Shown one piece after another: positions 52,231-61,468 of a stretch of DNA of 64,000 nucleotides (position 1 is its first letter; each line of letters opens with the position of its first letter). The DNA comes from an uncultured Chitinophaga sp. (GTDB lineage Bacteria > Bacteroidota > Bacteroidia > Chitinophagales > Chitinophagaceae), in NCBI RefSeq assembly GCF_937898475.1, contig NZ_CALEJS010000025.1, positions 1 through 64,000 of the forward strand, given 5' to 3'. Below the pieces are notes generated by a model that was not told where the DNA came from, made no database searches, and was given only the letters and a program-made list of their open reading frames with translations. Both the position numbers and the translations under genes were made by a program.

Positions 52231-55200
52231 TTAAAACCCCACCTGCACGCCAACCTGGAATGATCTGGCGGCCGGGTACTGGCCATAATCAACGCCGTTG
52301 GTCAGCGTGGTGTTCTTGGACCCGATCTCCGGATCCCAGCCTTTATAGCCGGTAAATGTTAACAGGTTCTGAGAAGAAACATATACCCTGAAGCTGCTGA
52401 TAGCCCCCCCGGAGAGTGTTTTTAACCTGGGGCCGGGTATATTGTATCCGAGTATCACGTTCTTCAGGCGCAGGTAAGAGCCGTCTTCTATCCAACGGGT
52501 AGAGGGGCGAACGTTCTGATTGGGATCTTCGCTGATGGCACGGGGTATATCCGTATTGGTGTTAGATGGCGTCCATGCATTCAGCACTGCAGTACCTGAG
52601 TTGAACAGGCGGGCCATCCCTTCAGTGATCACCCTGGCTGCATTGAATATCTCGTTGCCTTGTACACCCTGGAAGAACAGGGAAAGATCGAAATTCTTAT
52701 AGTTAGCGCCCAGGTTCAACGCATAACTGAAGTCTGGAATATAGCTGCCAAGGTAGGTGCGGTCGGCATCGGTGATCTTACCGTCTCCGTTCAGGTCTCT
52801 GAATTTCAGGTCTCCCGCGGCTGTTCTCTTGGCGGGTAAATTACCCGGCACCTGTACCGGACTTCTCTGCACCTCATCTTCGCTCTGGAAGATACCTTCC
52901 ACTATATAGCCGTAATAAGACTGGATAGGCTGACCGGCTGCCGTACGCGTGATGGCGGCGCCACCGCCAAAGTCTGCATCGCCGCCCTGGTCTATAGTAG
53001 CATTCGGCGTATTCATCTTCAGCACTTTGTTGCGGATGAAAGTAATGTTACCGGTAGCATTCCAGGTAAAGTCGCCTTTTGTTTTATTATAGCCTGCCTG
53101 GAACTCAAAGCCTTTATTCTGCATGGAGGCAGCGTTGATATAAGAACCTGTGCCGTTGAAGCCAAAAGAGCCAGGTGTGGGTACGTTCAATATCAGGTTG
53201 TCTGTCTTACGGCGGAAATATTCGGCTGTAAGCGTGATCCTGTTATCCAACAGGCCCAGGTCTAAACCGATGTTGATCTGTTTGGTCTTTTCCCATTCCA
53301 GGTCCGGGTTGCTGAGTGTATTGTAATAGGATGCGTTGCCGGTGGTATTGTTATTTCCAAAGGGATAAGTAGCGCCATTGGCACGCACCACCACCTGCCA
53401 GGGATAATACACACCGCCTGTGGTTACATTGTAGAAAGCGTTGGTAGCATCCAGGCCTGTTTCTCCATAACCTGCTCTTATTTTCAGTTCGGAGATGGCA
53501 GGAATATTCTTCATAAAAGGCTCACGGTCTATTTTCCAGCCAACAGAAGCAGAGGGGAAAGCAGCATATTTTCTGCCCGGCGCCCATATAGACAATCCGT
53601 CACGGCGTATGGCAGCGCTCAACAGGTACTTTTCTCCAAACTCATAGCTGATGCGGCCAATGTAGGACATCAGGAAGTTCTCTGCCCTGATGGACTTAAA
53701 GCTGATGTTACTGGCGCCATCAAAGGTTTCAATATCATTAGAGTTCTGGTTGCCGGAAGCATTTTCCTGGTAATATTTTGATCCCTGTGTTTCAAAAACA
53801 GCGACTGCATTTACATGGTGTTTGCCGAATGTTTTATCGAACGTGAGCTGCTGCGTATACAATTTGGTGGTGGTATTATTACGCATGTCTGTAATAACAG
53901 CTACCGGAGAGTTCCTTCCTTTATCATCATATATAGGCGCGAACTGGTGCTGATAAAGACTTACATAATCCACACCGAAGGTGGAACGGAACTTTAACCA
54001 GGAAGTGAAATTCAGTTCCACAAAGGCGGTACCCAGCAACTTGAAAGTTTTGTTATGGGCATCACCCAGGAGAACGGCGTCCTCTATCGGGTTGGTAGGG
54101 TCCGCCCCATCCACACTATTCTCTGCACCACGGTAACCGCCTTTGGTAGTAGGGTCATACACCGGCAGATAAGGCATGCTGCGCACTACATTTACCAGGC
54201 GGGTACGGTTGCCGGAGGTATTGTCATAACGCTGATCAGAATACGAGAAGTACAGGCTCTGCCCGAAAGTAAAGAGCTTGCTGATGTTGTGATCAGAGTT
54301 GATACGGAAATTTCCTCTTTCATAGTCCACGCCCTGTGCAATACCATCCTGTTTGAAATAACCGGCTGAAGAATAGAACCTTGATCTTTCATTACCGCCA
54401 CTCACCGCCAGGTTGTGCTGGGTGATGATGCCGCTTTTGAAATAAGCATCCTGCCAGTCGGTATTGGTTTGCGCATAGGTTTGGGTAGTACCTTCATAGA
54501 TAGGCTGGTTGAAGTTAGCCGGCTCCAGGCGGGGCGGTAAAGCGATGCCTGCTGCGCCGTTGAGCGCTCTTTCATATTGCAGGTACTGCTGTGTATTCAA
54601 CAGGTCTATTTTCTTCCAGGCGCTTTGTGTACCAACATAAGAGTCGAGAGATACTTTCAGCCCGCCATCCCTTCTGCCTTTCTTTGTTGAGATGATGATC
54701 ACGCCGTTGGTAGCGCGTGAACCGTAGATGGCGGCGGCGCTGGCGTCTTTCAGCACTTCAACGCCTTCTATATCGCGGGTATCAAAGTTGGAAAGGTTAC
54801 CTGTGGGAAAACCATCTATCACATACAGCGGATCTGAAGCAAAGCTGATGGAGCTAATACCCCTGATCCTTACCAGGGCCGATGTACCGGGAGAGCCGTT
54901 ATTGGTAACGGTAAGACCGGCCACCCTGCCTTGCAGCGCCTGTTCAACACTGGCTACCGGCAGTTCAGAGATGGTTTTGGAATTAACGGAAGCAATAGCG
55001 CCGGTGAGCGTACTTCTCTTTTGCGTACCGTAGCCCACTACCACTACCTGTTCCAGCAGGGCTACATCAGGTTCCATGCGGATGTTCAGGGTAGCTTCCG
55101 CTCCTACTTTTACAGCATATGTTTTATACCCGATCATGGTAAACTCCAGTGTTTCACCGGGGTCTGCACTGATGGAAAAATTTCCGTTGGCATCTGTAGC

Positions 55201-55719
55201 GGTACCCCTGTTGGTACCTTTTACCTGTATGGATACGCCGCCCAGGGGAGCGCCGGCTTCATCGGTGATCTTACCGGTGACTACCTTTACCACATAAGCT
55301 TCGGGGATCATTTTATCAGGTTCAATGCGCAGTGACAGCAGGTTTCCTCCACCATTGTTCTGACAGGTAAGTACGATCTGGTCGCCAGACACATAATAGT
55401 TGATAGCCAGCGGTTGCAGCAGCTGATCCAGCACGGCGCCCAGCCGCTGATCGTGTGCAGTGAGCGACACCTTTTTATTGGCGGGAATCTTTTGCACGCT
55501 GTATACAAACCTGATGTCTGCCAGTTTGCTGATCTCGCCCAGTACAGATTTTACAGGTTGCTGGTCTGCAATCAGGTTAATTTTCCTGTCCAGCACCTCC
55601 TGGCCACTGGTCGGCTTGGCGTAGATAATTCCTGTGAGGCAAAGTATCAGTATCAATGGAAGTAGCCCTAGTCTCATAACCCGGTAGAATAACAAGTTAG
55701 TGGGTCTCCTTTTTTTCAT
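52231..55719 (-). CDS. SusC/RagA TonB-dependent receptor with STN domain
   Basis: An 1162-residue outer-membrane receptor. After the signal peptide comes a secretin/TonB short N-terminal (STN) domain near 60-115 (KSVLGEISKLADIRFVYS, VSLTAHDQRLGAVLDQLL). Next is a carboxypeptidase-regulatory-like domain (VTGKITDEAGAPLGGVSIQV near 145-164), a plug with the TonB-box-like VVVGYGTQKRSTLTGAIASV near 226-245, and a 22-strand barrel ending in VGVQVGF. The STN domain is the part that signals to FecR anti-sigma factors, and a FecR and ECF sigma lie directly upstream. This receptor therefore most likely reports its own ligand. The SusD lid follows 28 bases later. Confidence 0.97.
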   Translation of the reverse strand: MKKRRPTNLLFYRVMRLGLLPLILILCLTGIIYAKPTSGQEVLDRKINLIADQQPVKSVLGEISKLADIRFVYSVQKIPANKKVSLTAHDQRLGAVLDQLLQPLAINYYVSGDQIVLTCQNNGGGNLLSLRIEPDKMIPEAYVVKVVTGKITDEAGAPLGGVSIQVKGTNRGTATDANGNFSISADPGETLEFTMIGYKTYAVKVGAEATLNIRMEPDVALLEQVVVVGYGTQKRSTLTGAIASVNSKTISELPVASVEQALQGRVAGLTVTNNGSPGTSALVRIRGISSISFASDPLYVIDGFPTGNLSNFDTRDIEGVEVLKDASAAAIYGSRATNGVIIISTKKGRRDGGLKVSLDSYVGTQSAWKKIDLLNTQQYLQYERALNGAAGIALPPRLEPANFNQPIYEGTTQTYAQTNTDWQDAYFKSGIITQHNLAVSGGNERSRFYSSAGYFKQDGIAQGVDYERGNFRINSDHNISKLFTFGQSLYFSYSDQRYDNTSGNRTRLVNVVRSMPYLPVYDPTTKGGYRGAENSVDGADPTNPIEDAVLLGDAHNKTFKLLGTAFVELNFTSWLKFRSTFGVDYVSLYQHQFAPIYDDKGRNSPVAVITDMRNNTTTKLYTQQLTFDKTFGKHHVNAVAVFETQGSKYYQENASGNQNSNDIETFDGASNISFKSIRAENFLMSYIGRISYEFGEKYLLSAAIRRDGLSIWAPGRKYAAFPSASVGWKIDREPFMKNIPAISELKIRAGYGETGLDATNAFYNVTTGGVYYPWQVVVRANGATYPFGNNNTTGNASYYNTLSNPDLEWEKTKQINIGLDLGLLDNRITLTAEYFRRKTDNLILNVPTPGSFGFNGTGSYINAASMQNKGFEFQAGYNKTKGDFTWNATGNITFIRNKVLKMNTPNATIDQGGDADFGGGAAITRTAAGQPIQSYYGYIVEGIFQSEDEVQRSPVQVPGNLPAKRTAAGDLKFRDLNGDGKITDADRTYLGSYIPDFSYALNLGANYKNFDLSLFFQGVQGNEIFNAARVITEGMARLFNSGTAVLNAWTPSNTNTDIPRAISEDPNQNVRPSTRWIEDGSYLRLKNVILGYNIPGPRLKTLSGGAISSFRVYVSSQNLLTFTGYKGWDPEIGSKNTTLTNGVDYGQYPAARSFQVGVQVGF

Positions 55720-55766
55720 AACTTTGGAATGTTTGATTAAAGCAATCAGTTTTAACAGACGTTTTG

Positions 55767-55838
55767 CCCCGCTGGTTAGCCGCCGGGGGCAATCTTACAG
55801 AGCCGGTATTGTTCGCAGCAATACCGGTTCTTTTTTTA
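55767..55838. terminator. two stem-loops in the FecR-SusC gap, one with a T-run on the plus strand
   Basis: GAGCCGGTATTG and CAATACCGGTTC (55801-55831) form a 12-bp stem with a 7-base loop and seven T residues after it on the plus strand. That is a terminator form opposite to the surrounding minus-strand genes. A second GC-rich stem lies at 55767-55791 (GCCCC...GGGGC). On the minus strand both would be in the SusC leader RNA. Confidence 0.6.
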
Positions 55839-55913
55839 ACGAAATGGCAAAAGGTGATTATGTGAATGTGTTATTCATATCAAATAGTTTACGAGTTTAA
55901 CAAGTTTCTGCCT

Positions 55914-57023
55914 TCAATCGCAGGCCCCGGCTTGTATCACTACCTGTGCGTCAATCACTTCATAGCTGGCGCCTATCGCTCTGCACACCAGGTCCAGTTT
56001 CCGGTAAAAAGGTTCATGCCGGAGGTCTGCCGTTACGGTACAATGTTGTAATAGTTCAGTGTCGTATACAATGGTAATATCGTAGGCCTTTGCGATGGCG
56101 CTGAATACCTTTTCAAGGGGCGCTTCATCGTATACCATATTACGGTCTGCTTCTGCAGACAGGGTCATCACCGGGTTTTCGAGCAGCACTTTCTGGAATT
56201 TTTGTGCGGTCTTTTCATATACCAGGCGCTGGTTGGGCGCCAGTATCACTTCGTCGGGACTGCCTGATGCGTCTGCGGGGGTATGGTCCGGATTTTCATT
56301 GTAGGCGGATACGCTGACCTTTCCTGTTCTGACGATCACCTGTATGGTAGTATCGGCTTCAAAAGAGCGGACACTGAAGCTGGTGCCTAACACTTTTGTA
56401 ACGATATCGTTAGCAAACACCCGGAAGGGGCGGTTAGGAATGCGGGCTACGTCGAAAAAGGCTTCGCCGGAGAGGTAAACGTCCCTGGAACCGCTGCTGT
56501 CAAAGTTGCGGACATAACCGATGCGGCTCCCGGGCGCCAGTTCGATACTGCTGCCATCCGGCAGTGAAAGGTGAACGGGGGTGTTGGATGTATTTACATT
56601 TTCTATCAGGCGCCTGTCGGCCGTGAGCGATGCATATGACATCCTGGTCGAACCTGTTTTTCCACCAAAGGAGATGTATTTTACACTTGCTACAGTTAAT
56701 AGTATGGCGATGGCGGCCGCCGCTGCATACCGCCAGGTATGGCGGCGCCGGGCAGTAAGCTGCGCTGGTTCATGTTGATCCCGGATGGTTTGCAGCAGCC
56801 TGTCCACTTCCTGGGATACCACATGATCCGGAATGGCAAATTCTGCTGTTTTAAGCGATTCCAGTATCCGCCGGGCTTCTGCTATAACAAGATGCTTACC
56901 CGGATGCTGGCGCAGCCAGTTATTCCAGAAGATCTCATCCTCTTCCTTTTTTTCATACACCCAGCGTATAAAATCCTCGTCAAGTACAAAGTCGGTAATA
57001 TCGAACAACCGGAAATCTTTCAT
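55914..57023 (-). CDS. FecR family anti-sigma factor
   Basis: The 369-residue protein has a cytoplasmic N-terminal sigma-binding region (about 1-85), one membrane helix (WRYAAAAAIAILLTVASVKY near 96-115) and a periplasmic FecR domain. The domain includes SLPDGSSIELAPGSRIGYVR near 150-169 and GEAFFDVARIPNRPFRVFA near 183-201. A C-terminal DUF4974 domain has the PLEKVFSAIAKAYDITIVYD pattern. It passes the signal from the STN domain of the receptor to the ECF sigma factor. It lies between the sigma gene (80 bases upstream) and the SusC gene, the standard order. Confidence 0.95.
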   Translation of the reverse strand: MKDFRLFDITDFVLDEDFIRWVYEKKEEDEIFWNNWLRQHPGKHLVIAEARRILESLKTAEFAIPDHVVSQEVDRLLQTIRDQHEPAQLTARRRHTWRYAAAAAIAILLTVASVKYISFGGKTGSTRMSYASLTADRRLIENVNTSNTPVHLSLPDGSSIELAPGSRIGYVRNFDSSGSRDVYLSGEAFFDVARIPNRPFRVFANDIVTKVLGTSFSVRSFEADTTIQVIVRTGKVSVSAYNENPDHTPADASGSPDEVILAPNQRLVYEKTAQKFQKVLLENPVMTLSAEADRNMVYDEAPLEKVFSAIAKAYDITIVYDTELLQHCTVTADLRHEPFYRKLDLVCRAIGASYEVIDAQVVIQAGACD

Positions 57024-57103
57024 GGCGCCTTGTTACATATATATGTTCCGCCGGCGGGCAGAATCTACTGGTTAATCTGAAAATATTTTTTTGCGGAAAG
57101 TGC

Positions 57104-57694
57104 TCAGCGGGTTATAAACTCTGTATGCCAGAGGTTTCTGAGCTTCTGGATGGCCTCATGGAGCAGGTTGTAAACAGACTGGCGGCTGACACTCATCAGC
57201 TCGGCAATTTGTCCATGGTCCAGGTGCTGGTAAAATTTCAGGTAGATCACCTCCTTTTGCCTTTTGGTAAGCAAAGCGAGGGTGCGTTTCAGCTTTTCGG
57301 CTTTTTCCTCGGAGATCTGTCTTTCAATAATGATACGTTCAATGGAGAATTCATGGAAAAAGTCATAATCATCCCGGAAGTTGGCCAGGCCGGTTTTGCG
57401 GTCATTATAATAGAGGGCTTTGAGCACCTTATTTTTAACGGCCCGCAGGAGATAATACCGCAGTGAAAAGATGGAGCCTGCAGTTTCTCTTCGTTGCCAG
57501 AGGCTTATAAATACTTCCTGAATGCAATCCTTTATCAGGGGCTCATCCCGGGCAAATCTTGCAGCATAATTATAGAGATCAGCATAATAATGCCTCATGA
57601 GCATTGCCAAAGCCTGTTCACTATTTTGTTGCAATTGTTGCAGCGAGGATGCCTCCAAATGAGTAAGGCCTTCTTTCATTGGCTGGTAGTTCAT
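57104..57694 (-). CDS. ECF RNA polymerase sigma factor (FecI/Bacteroidota type)
   Basis: A 196-residue sigma-70 family protein: region 2 has LYNYAARFARDEPLIKDCIQ near 40-60 with the core-binding DCIQEVFISLWQ, and region 4 has ALLTKRQKEVIYLKFYQHLD then HGQIAELMSVSRQSVYNLLH near 150-180. Together with FecR and the STN-bearing SusC it forms a regulated uptake locus, switching on SusC, SusD and the VCBS gene when the ligand arrives. The minus strand has TAAATTTG 11 bases before the start, so its own basal promoter uses the primary sigma factor. Confidence 0.96.
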   Translation of the reverse strand: MNYQPMKEGLTHLEASSLQQLQQNSEQALAMLMRHYYADLYNYAARFARDEPLIKDCIQEVFISLWQRRETAGSIFSLRYYLLRAVKNKVLKALYYNDRKTGLANFRDDYDFFHEFSIERIIIERQISEEKAEKLKRTLALLTKRQKEVIYLKFYQHLDHGQIAELMSVSRQSVYNLLHEAIQKLRNLWHTEFITR

Positions 57695-57705
57695 AACGTT
57701 CCAAC

Positions 57706-57713
57706 CAAATTTA
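57706..57713 (-). promoter_or_regulatory. candidate -7 element for the ECF sigma gene
   Basis: The minus strand reads TAAATTTG, a perfect TAnnTTTG, with a TTG 22 bases further upstream as a possible -33 element. It lies in the 50-base gap after the MmcQ-type gene, so the sigma gene need not be read from there. Confidence 0.5.
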
Positions 57714-57744
57714 AGAATATTAACTGTGAATCAGACAATTTAAT

Positions 57745-58101
57745 TTAGCTGATTTTTAGCAGCTCCTCTTTTACCTTTTTCGGGAGGCTGGCTACTACCA
57801 GGTCGTAGGAGTCTTTGATCCAGGAATAGATCAGTTTATCGGAGATGCCGGCGTGCATATCTACCGTATTCCAGTGTTTTTTATTCATATGATAACCGGG
57901 GGTGACGCCATCGTAGCGTTCTCTCAGTTCAATGGCAGTTTCGGGGTCACATTTCAGGTTAACGCTTTCAAAAGCGGTGATATCTGTCAGGGCGAACATT
58001 TTGCCCATCACTTTATATACGAGGGTTTCTTCTCCAAACGGGAATTCCTCTGTTACGCCTTTCAAAGAAAGGCAATACTCGCGGAATTGTTCTATGTGCA
58101 T
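57745..58101 (-). CDS. MmcQ/YjbR family DNA-binding-like protein
   Basis: The 118-residue protein fits the MmcQ/YjbR (CyaY-like fold) family: HIEQFREYCLSLKGVTEEFPFG at 2-23, the VYKVMGKMFALTDI segment and KCDPETAIELRERYDGVTPG, then HWNTVDMHAGISDKLIYSWI. Proteins of this family are small single-domain proteins with a double-wing-like fold, and some bind DNA; no firm role is known. It is divergent from the CocE-type hydrolase, with a 48-base shared upstream region, and lies before the sigma gene on the same strand. Confidence 0.9.
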   Translation of the reverse strand: MHIEQFREYCLSLKGVTEEFPFGEETLVYKVMGKMFALTDITAFESVNLKCDPETAIELRERYDGVTPGYHMNKKHWNTVDMHAGISDKLIYSWIKDSYDLVVASLPKKVKEELLKIS

Positions 58102-58149
58102 ACGCCGAAATTAGTAAATTTATCGCTTGATCTAAACCAAAATCGACTT

Positions 58150-60045
58150 ATGAGAAAACATCTTTGGCTGGTAATAGCTATCCTGCTTGTATTCCCGGCT
58201 TTGGCCAAAGCCCTTAATGAGGACTCTCTCTGGATGTATGAGCACTATACAAAAAAAGAGGTCTATATCCCCATGCGGGATGGCGTTCGTTTATTTGCTT
58301 CGGTATACCTGCCGAAAGACAATTCGGAAAAGCACCCGATATTGATGTCGCGCACGCCGTACAGTTGCGCGCCTTACGGAGAGAAAGAATATCGTGCCTT
58401 CTGGCGTAATGAATGGATGAATTACATGAAAGAGGGATATATACTCGTTATAACAGACGTCAGGGGCCGCTGGATGAGTGAAGGCACCTTTGTAGATGTA
58501 CGGCCCTATAATCCCAATAAAAAAGGCAAAAACGATATTGATGAGGCCAGTGATACCTACGACACGATCGACTGGCTGGTGAAGAACCTGCAGAACAACA
58601 ATGGCAAGGTGGGGGTAACGGGTATCTCCTACCCTGGTTTTTACAGCACCATGGCAGCGCTGAGCGGTCACCCGGCATTGAAGGCCGTAAGCCCCCAGGC
58701 CCCGGTAACAGACTGGTTCCAGGGAGATGATTTTCACCACAATGGGGCTTTCTTCGTATTTGACGGGTTTCCCTTTTATACGAGCTTTGGTCAGCCACGG
58801 CCCAAGCCTACTACTGTAGGACCTAAAGCGTTTAACTACTACACCCGTGACAGCTATAAATTTTACCTGGAAACGGGGGCATTGAAGAACTTTGCGAAAC
58901 TGATGGGTGATAGTATTGCCTTCTGGAAAGACCTGTACAACCATCCCAACTATGATGAGTGGTGGAAAGCGCGTAACGTAAGGCCGCACCTGAAGAACGT
59001 ACAGCCGGCTATGTTAGAGGTAGGCGGGTTGTTTGATGCAGAGGACTGCTTTGGCGCCTGGCACACCTATTTTGCAATTGAAAAGCAGAGCCCGCGTACC
59101 AATAATAAGCTGGTAATGGGCCCCTGGTATCATGGGCAGTGGGCCAGCAAAAAGGGCGATCACCTGGGCAATGTACGTTTTGGCAGTAATACTGCTGAAT
59201 GGTATTTTAAGAACATCGAGTTTCCCTTCTTCAATTATTACCTGAAAGGAAAAGGTACAGAGCCGGATATCGCTGAAGCCACTATCTTCTTTACCGGGGA
59301 AAATCAATGGAAAAGATTACCGCAGTGGCCTCCGGCAGATATGCAACCGCAGCCGGTATACCTGCAGGCGGGTGGTAAGCTGGGATTCAACAAACCTGCT
59401 GCCGGTGATGGTTTCAGCGAATACATCAGCGATCCTGCCAAACCGGTGCCTTATACAGAAGATGTACATTTCAGCCGCACTATTAATTACATGACAGATG
59501 ATCAGCGATTTGCTGCCCGCCGTCCGGATGTGCTGGTATTTGAAAGCGATGTGCTGCAGCATGATGTTACGCTCGCGGGTCCGGTGGTGGCAGACCTGGT
59601 GGTGAGCATCAGCGGTACGGATGCCGACTTTATTGTAAAGGTGATAGATGTGTTCCCGGATGATTTCAGGTACGAAGAGGATGCGCCGACTGAGCATCGC
59701 CGGGTGCCTTCATCTACCTACCCGATGGGCGGCTACCAGATGCTGGTACGCGGAGAGGTAATGCGCGGCAAGTTCCGTAACAGCCTGGAAAAGCCTGCCC
59801 CCTTTGAGCCCAATAAACCTACACAGGTAAAGTTTACATTACCGGATGTAGCGCATACATTCCAGAAGGGGCATAAGATCATGATACAGGTGCAGAGCAG
59901 CTGGTTCCCGCTGGTAGACCGGAACCCGCAGGTGTTCACAGATATTTATCATTGTGATGATAAGGATTTCCGGAAGGCAACGATAAAGATCTATCATGAT
60001 GCAGAGCATGCATCTAAGGTGGAGTTGCCGGTGGTGAAACAGTAA
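58150..60045 (+). CDS. CocE/NonD family hydrolase (X-Pro dipeptidyl-peptidase S15 type)
   Basis: With the start at 58150 the protein has 631 residues and a signal peptide MRKHLWLVIAILLVFPALAKA, so it is exported. The catalytic Ser is Ser160 (VTGISYPGFYS), the Asp is near 296 (GGLFDAEDCFGAW) and the His near 327 (GPWYHGQW). The C-terminal jelly-roll domain (GPVVADLVVSISGTDADFIV onward) completes the CocE layout. Relatives hydrolyse acyl esters such as cocaine or beta-lactams, or remove X-Pro dipeptides. The true substrate is open. The open frame extends 297 bases upstream, but that part overlaps the MmcQ gene and lacks conservation. Confidence 0.93.
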   Translation: MRKHLWLVIAILLVFPALAKALNEDSLWMYEHYTKKEVYIPMRDGVRLFASVYLPKDNSEKHPILMSRTPYSCAPYGEKEYRAFWRNEWMNYMKEGYILVITDVRGRWMSEGTFVDVRPYNPNKKGKNDIDEASDTYDTIDWLVKNLQNNNGKVGVTGISYPGFYSTMAALSGHPALKAVSPQAPVTDWFQGDDFHHNGAFFVFDGFPFYTSFGQPRPKPTTVGPKAFNYYTRDSYKFYLETGALKNFAKLMGDSIAFWKDLYNHPNYDEWWKARNVRPHLKNVQPAMLEVGGLFDAEDCFGAWHTYFAIEKQSPRTNNKLVMGPWYHGQWASKKGDHLGNVRFGSNTAEWYFKNIEFPFFNYYLKGKGTEPDIAEATIFFTGENQWKRLPQWPPADMQPQPVYLQAGGKLGFNKPAAGDGFSEYISDPAKPVPYTEDVHFSRTINYMTDDQRFAARRPDVLVFESDVLQHDVTLAGPVVADLVVSISGTDADFIVKVIDVFPDDFRYEEDAPTEHRRVPSSTYPMGGYQMLVRGEVMRGKFRNSLEKPAPFEPNKPTQVKFTLPDVAHTFQKGHKIMIQVQSSWFPLVDRNPQVFTDIYHCDDKDFRKATIKIYHDAEHASKVELPVVKQ

Positions 60046-60061
60046 TAGCTTTACTTAAAAA

Positions 60062-60097
60062 AAGGGGCAAAGGTGGTGATCTTTGCCCCTGTTTTTT
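60062..60097. terminator. bidirectional terminator between CocE and Crp genes
   Basis: AGGGGCAAAG and CTTTGCCCCT (60063-60090) form a 10-bp stem with an 8-base loop. GTTTTTTG follows on the plus strand and a run of seven T residues on the minus strand, so it can end both convergent transcripts. Confidence 0.9.
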
Positions 60098-60099
60098 GT

Positions 60100-60678
60100 T
60101 TAACCCCTGTCCTTATCTCTGTCCCTGATCCGGCTTAAAGAAGCCTGGCTCATGTTCAGGTAAGATTTGATGTGAGTCAGTTGCAGCCGTCGTGCCAGTT
60201 CTGGTTCTTTCTCAATAAGGTGCCGGTATCTTTCTTCTTTTGTTAATGCCACGAGATCTACGGCGCGCTGGTAGAACTTAGCATAATACTGCCCAAGTAG
60301 TTTAAGCACCATTTTCTGGAAGACAGGGAACGCGTCACAAAGCAAAGAGTAGTCCTCATAAGACAAACATATCACTTCTGTGTATTCAGACGCTTCAATA
60401 TACTCCCTGGCCGGAATCTGGAGAAAGAAGCTGTCGGCCGCTGTTGCAAGATCGTTTTCCAGCATACACCAGGTGGTGTATTCCTTTATTCCTCTTAGCA
60501 TGTAAGCTCTTAATCCACCTTTCACAATAAAGTAAATGTAACGGCAGACATCTCCTTCTCTGAGCACCACTTCTCCCGGATCAAACTTCCTGAATACAAT
60601 TCTGCGTGTAAGTTCTCTTAAAAGGGATTCGGAATAGGCGTTGTAAGCCTGCAATAGCTTAATGATTTGATAATTCAT
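60100..60678 (-). CDS. Crp/Fnr family transcriptional regulator
   Basis: A 192-residue regulator with the cyclic-nucleotide-binding-like domain (KFDPGEVVLREGDVCRYIYF at about 31-50) and a C-terminal helix-turn-helix (LQLTHIKSYLNMSQASLSRI near 166-185). It matches the first Crp-type gene of this window in size and layout but differs in most residues. The ligand is unknown. The gene is convergent with the hydrolase. The long non-coding stretch upstream (790 bases to the next gene) includes an AT-rich segment that could hold its promoter, for example near 60680-60720. Confidence 0.88.
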   Translation of the reverse strand: MNYQIIKLLQAYNAYSESLLRELTRRIVFRKFDPGEVVLREGDVCRYIYFIVKGGLRAYMLRGIKEYTTWCMLENDLATAADSFFLQIPAREYIEASEYTEVICLSYEDYSLLCDAFPVFQKMVLKLLGQYYAKFYQRAVDLVALTKEERYRHLIEKEPELARRLQLTHIKSYLNMSQASLSRIRDRDKDRG

Positions 60679-61468
60679 TTGAAATTTTTTTTGTTAATTA
60701 AATTATTATTATCACAGGCTCATGCGAAATTATGATAACGCCATTTAAAAAAAATTGATCCAGATCATTAAATTGAGGCATTTAAGGGCAGTTTAATCTT
60801 ATAAGGAATATTTGTCAGCCAGTGCGGGATATTTAGCCCTTTGCAGCATACACTTGTAAGCTCACAAGGCACTTCTGTCAGCTTGCACGATACATCTGTT
60901 ATCTCGCACGATACATCCGTCAGCTTACATGACACGTCTGTTGTCTTACATTGAATACCTTTGATCTATCACGATACATCTGTCAGCTTACAACGCACAC
61001 CTGTCAGCTTGCAGCGCACATCTGTTATCTTACATTGAATATCCGTAATCTTACATCAAACATCTTCGATCTGTCAGCGCAACGTCCTAAAAAAAATGTC
61101 AGTTTTTAGCGGTTAATATTGAAAGTAGTGGCAGGATAAATGAATAGTCCTGCGCATCATCTTCGCTGACCAGTTTAATGCTGCTGCTGATGTCAGATCG
61201 GGCCCGCTTTAAATAGCTAACAGGAATATTATCTGAGAAGTACAGGTCTCAAAGACGGACCAATACAAAATTTTTTGATAAAAAACCTGTCCGGAATTTC
61301 TCAAATGAGAAAATCTCTCATTTTTCTTTGTCCTACCATTGCATGGTCAACGTTGATCGCATAACCTATACAGCTGCAGATGTAAAAACGATGCCGGCGG
61401 CTCCTAATGACAGGGCTTTATCGCTGGCATGAAAAATCAACATTTAATAACCTTAAAATTTCAAAAAA
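60679..61468. other. long non-coding region with a decayed heptad repeat array
   Basis: This 790-base gap has no convincing gene. It holds an AT-rich block (60680-60780), the 21-bp array described separately (60837-61085), and after it a region without clear signals. A perfect 8-bp hairpin, AAATGAGA and TCTCATTT (61303-61323, 5-base loop), followed by TTCTTTG, could be a weak terminator or protein site. Confidence 0.7.
60837..61085 (-). repeat. decayed 21-bp tandem array, same family as the window's left edge
   Basis: About eleven to twelve 21-bp units in tandem, each varied, of the form CTGTCAGCTTACAACGCACA on the plus strand. On the minus strand they match the left-edge family (TTGTAAGATAACAG core). 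Minus-strand translation gives the heptapeptide Cys-Lys-[Leu/Ile]-Thr-Asp-Val-x, repeated, with two adjacent stop codons (TGA TAG, plus positions 60966-60971) and a reading-frame drift near the 61060 end. It is therefore not a working gene in its present form. Differences between units fall mostly at third codon positions or are conservative. Confidence 0.85.

Noticed and set aside
57853..58149. N-terminal extension of the CocE hydrolase
   Set aside because: It overlaps the MmcQ gene on the other strand and precedes a good signal peptide at 58150.
60837..61085. CRISPR array or origin iterons
   Set aside because: There are no spacers; no DnaA-box or Rep gene is nearby, and the units match a coding-like heptad family.
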